DNA from: Gallionella sp041739955
GTDB taxonomy: Bacteria > Pseudomonadota > Gammaproteobacteria > Burkholderiales > Gallionellaceae
NCBI GenBank assembly: GCA_041739955.1
Contig: JBGSMU010000024.1
Location: 1 to 14,146, forward strand
Reading direction: 5' to 3'
Length of the DNA: 14,146 bases
Positions within the stretch are counted from its first letter, which is position 1. The number at the start of each line of letters is the position of its first letter. The notes beneath the pieces are model-generated. The model did no database searches. It saw only the letters and a list, made by a program, of their open reading frames with translations, and was not told the origin of the DNA. Of the stretch, positions 13,701 to 14,146 are shown one piece after another. Position numbers and translations under genes: made by a program.

Positions 13701-14146
13701 GGGCGAAGTGCTGGGCGAATCGCAAAGCGGCGAGATGCAGGAGATCGGGTTCTCGCTCTACAACGACATGCTCTCCGCCGCCATCTCCTCACTGCGTCAG
13801 GGCAAGGAGCCCGATATGGCGCACCCGCTGGGCGTGACCACCGAGATCAACCTGCACACAGCCGCGCTGTTGCCGAACGATTACTGCGGCGATATCCACC
13901 AACGTCTGGTCATCTACAAACGCCTCGCGAACTGCAACTCGCTCGAGGAACTGGAAGAGATGCAGCAGGAACTGATAGACCGCTTCGGCCTGTTGCCCGA
14001 CCCGACCGAAGCATTGTTCGACTGCCACCGTCTGCGCATCCTCGCCAAGCCGATCGGCATCAGCAAGATCGATGCATCGGGTGAAGCCATCGTCATCCAG
14101 TTCGTGCCCAACCCGCCGATCGACCCGATGAAGGTCATCACGATGA
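10711..14146 (+). CDS. mfd: Transcription-repair coupling factor Mfd (3' end cut by the window), with an in-frame repeat insertion
   Basis: Mfd releases RNA polymerase stalled at DNA damage and recruits UvrA. The frame is open from the GTG at 10711 to the window edge (1145 codons, no stop). The UvrB-like N-terminal part includes LPYDHFSPHQDLVSERL. The RNA-polymerase-interacting domain begins about residue 515 (VGDPVVHEQHGIARYQGL). The helicase part has Walker A GDVGFGKTE (670-678), DEEH (771-774), LTATPIPRTLAMS (796-808) and LRGRVGRS (941-948). The C-terminal domain is nearly complete. The start is weakly supported (AGG 9 bases upstream), but the following FKSPH fits the family. The oddity is about 48 extra residues at 435-482, between FILLEE and IAIVTESELYA, where E. 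coli Mfd has only a few. They are encoded by the palindromic element at 12013-12155. Confidence 0.97.
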   Translation, partial: MLFKSPHTRPRYTNLHGSSDALGLAQLARKRSPLVVIAANALEAQRLVEEIPFFAPSLNIHLLPDWETLPYDHFSPHQDLVSERLATLHHIRTQAFDIAVIPVTTALYPLPPVSYMAAYTFFLNKGGQLDLDAFRKQMTLAGYTHVQQVLTPGEYCIRGGLIDLFAMGSVLPYRIDLFDDEIESIATFDVDTQRTLYPVQEIRLLPAREFPLDDKGQTTFRQRFRERFEGDPSKSRIYKDVSKGIAPSGIEYYLPLFFEQTATLFDYLPENATLCLHHDVDAAIAGFTRDSASRYNLLRGDPQHPLLEPHELFLNAEQFYLRVKDFARLDVLPNDADGGSLTACPTAPLPDIAVNRRAEVPTSAFGNFLQSYPGRVLLLADSLGRREIMAEYLEGYDLTPTMCDNYAGFLAAGEKFVLTVAMVSNGFILLEEALDAAEEPSRAGQDARHRAASDETYHDGRRGAIEHATQQLGRAVGYSAASIAIVTESELYAAQSRSKISRAAKKSNVEGMLRDLSELKVGDPVVHEQHGIARYQGLVNLDLGEGENEFLLLEYAGEDKLYVPVSQLHVISRYSGGAPDTAPLHKLGSGTWDKAKRRAMKQVRDAAAELLNLYAQRALRKGHAFKLNYHDYEAFTAGFGFEETPDQAAAIEATILDLQSGKPMDRLICGDVGFGKTEVALRAAFVAVMDGKQVAVLAPTTLLVEQHFQNFSTRFADFPVKIAELSRFRSAKESTQSLKEMSEGKIDIIIGTHKLIQKDVKFNNLGLVIIDEEHRFGVQQKERLKALRAEVDVLTLTATPIPRTLAMSLEGLRDFSVIATAPQRRLSIKTFVSGYSQGVIREAVLRELKRGGQVYFLHNEVDTIANMLEKLETLLPEARIRIAHGQMNERDLEAVMRDFTHQRFNVLLCSTIIETGIDVATANTIIMNRADRFGLAQLHQLRGRVGRSHHQAYAYLLVDSMDGLSAQAKKRLEAIQAMEQLGSGFYLAMHDLEIRGAGEVLGESQSGEMQEIGFSLYNDMLSAAISSLRQGKEPDMAHPLGVTTEINLHTAALLPNDYCGDIHQRLVIYKRLANCNSLEELEEMQQELIDRFGLLPDPTEALFDCHRLRILAKPIGISKIDASGEAIVIQFVPNPPIDPMKVITM
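12013..12155. mobile_element. Palindromic repeat element inserted in frame within mfd
   Basis: GATGCCGCTGAA (12013-12024) and TTCAGCGGCATC (12144-12155) are perfect 12-bp inverted repeats. After one mismatch, AACC (12026-12029) still pairs with GGTT (12139-12142). A central small hairpin, TACC-ATGAC-GGTA, lies at about 12079-12091. GCAAGGCACCG stands to the left of it and GAGCACGCAACGC to the right, as in the element at 473-673. CGCGCAGTAG lies just inside the right end, again as in that element. The translated frame is free of stops and encodes a charged segment (DAAEEPSRAGQDARHRAASD, and so on). Removing about 48 codons restores the normal Mfd spacing between the GF-containing strand and IAIVTE. 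No gene or transposase lies inside. Confidence 0.75.

Noticed and set aside
12538..13725. Long minus-strand open frame inside mfd (395 codons)
   Set aside because: It is antisense to the Mfd helicase domains, which show every expected motif on the plus strand.
14143..14146. ATGA at the window edge as the end of mfd
   Set aside because: In the mfd frame it reads ATG then A, so it is a Met codon plus one base; the gene continues past the edge.

Overview
The window reads as a chromosomal housekeeping region of a Gram-negative proteobacterium, most likely a betaproteobacterium of the Nitrosomonadales/Gallionellaceae type. That placement is inferred from protein flavour and gene set (non-mevalonate isoprenoid enzymes, LplT, TsaB-RimI, family 4 uracil-DNA glycosylase, a YcgR-like PilZ protein). 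No rRNA or tRNA is present to confirm it.

Layout. From 22 to about 4630 all genes are on the minus strand, read right to left: a decayed GxxExxY gene, alr (alanine racemase), a YcgR-like PilZ protein, mtnP, apt, and a small AT-rich secreted protein. From 4744 to 7330 two plus-strand genes follow: lplT and a TPR-methyltransferase. The second meets the next minus-strand block with no spacer at all. That block (7331-10636) is ispD-ispF, then tsaB-rimI-udg, with ATGA or short overlaps inside each pair. A short divergent region then leads to mfd on the plus strand, which runs off the right edge.

How the genes work together. MtnP releases adenine from methylthioadenosine and Apt returns adenine to AMP, so these two neighbours form a salvage pair. 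IspD and IspF are two steps of the MEP isoprenoid pathway. TsaB belongs to the tRNA t6A machinery and RimI is its common acetyltransferase neighbour. Udg and Mfd are DNA repair proteins. Alr supplies D-alanine for peptidoglycan and LplT moves lysophospholipid across the inner membrane.

The unusual part is a load of small repeats between and even inside these conserved genes. (1) A 143-bp element with perfect 12-bp terminal inverted repeats sits in frame inside mfd and adds about 48 residues to the protein. (2) A 201-bp element with imperfect 18-bp terminal inverted repeats abuts the apt stop codon and shares internal blocks and end design with the mfd element, so the two look like one family. 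(3) Three loci carry inverted arms built from CACGAAG units: one encloses the frameshifted GxxExxY gene, and two are short and non-coding. All three begin about 20-23 bases upstream of a start codon (alr, mtnP, tsaB). (4) A purine/pyrimidine-biased AGTAGTGAGT-type hairpin region lies between mtnP and apt. The best candidate for something little described is the in-frame, protein-coding palindromic element in mfd together with its intergenic relative; the second is the CACGAAG family with a GxxExxY gene as possible parent.
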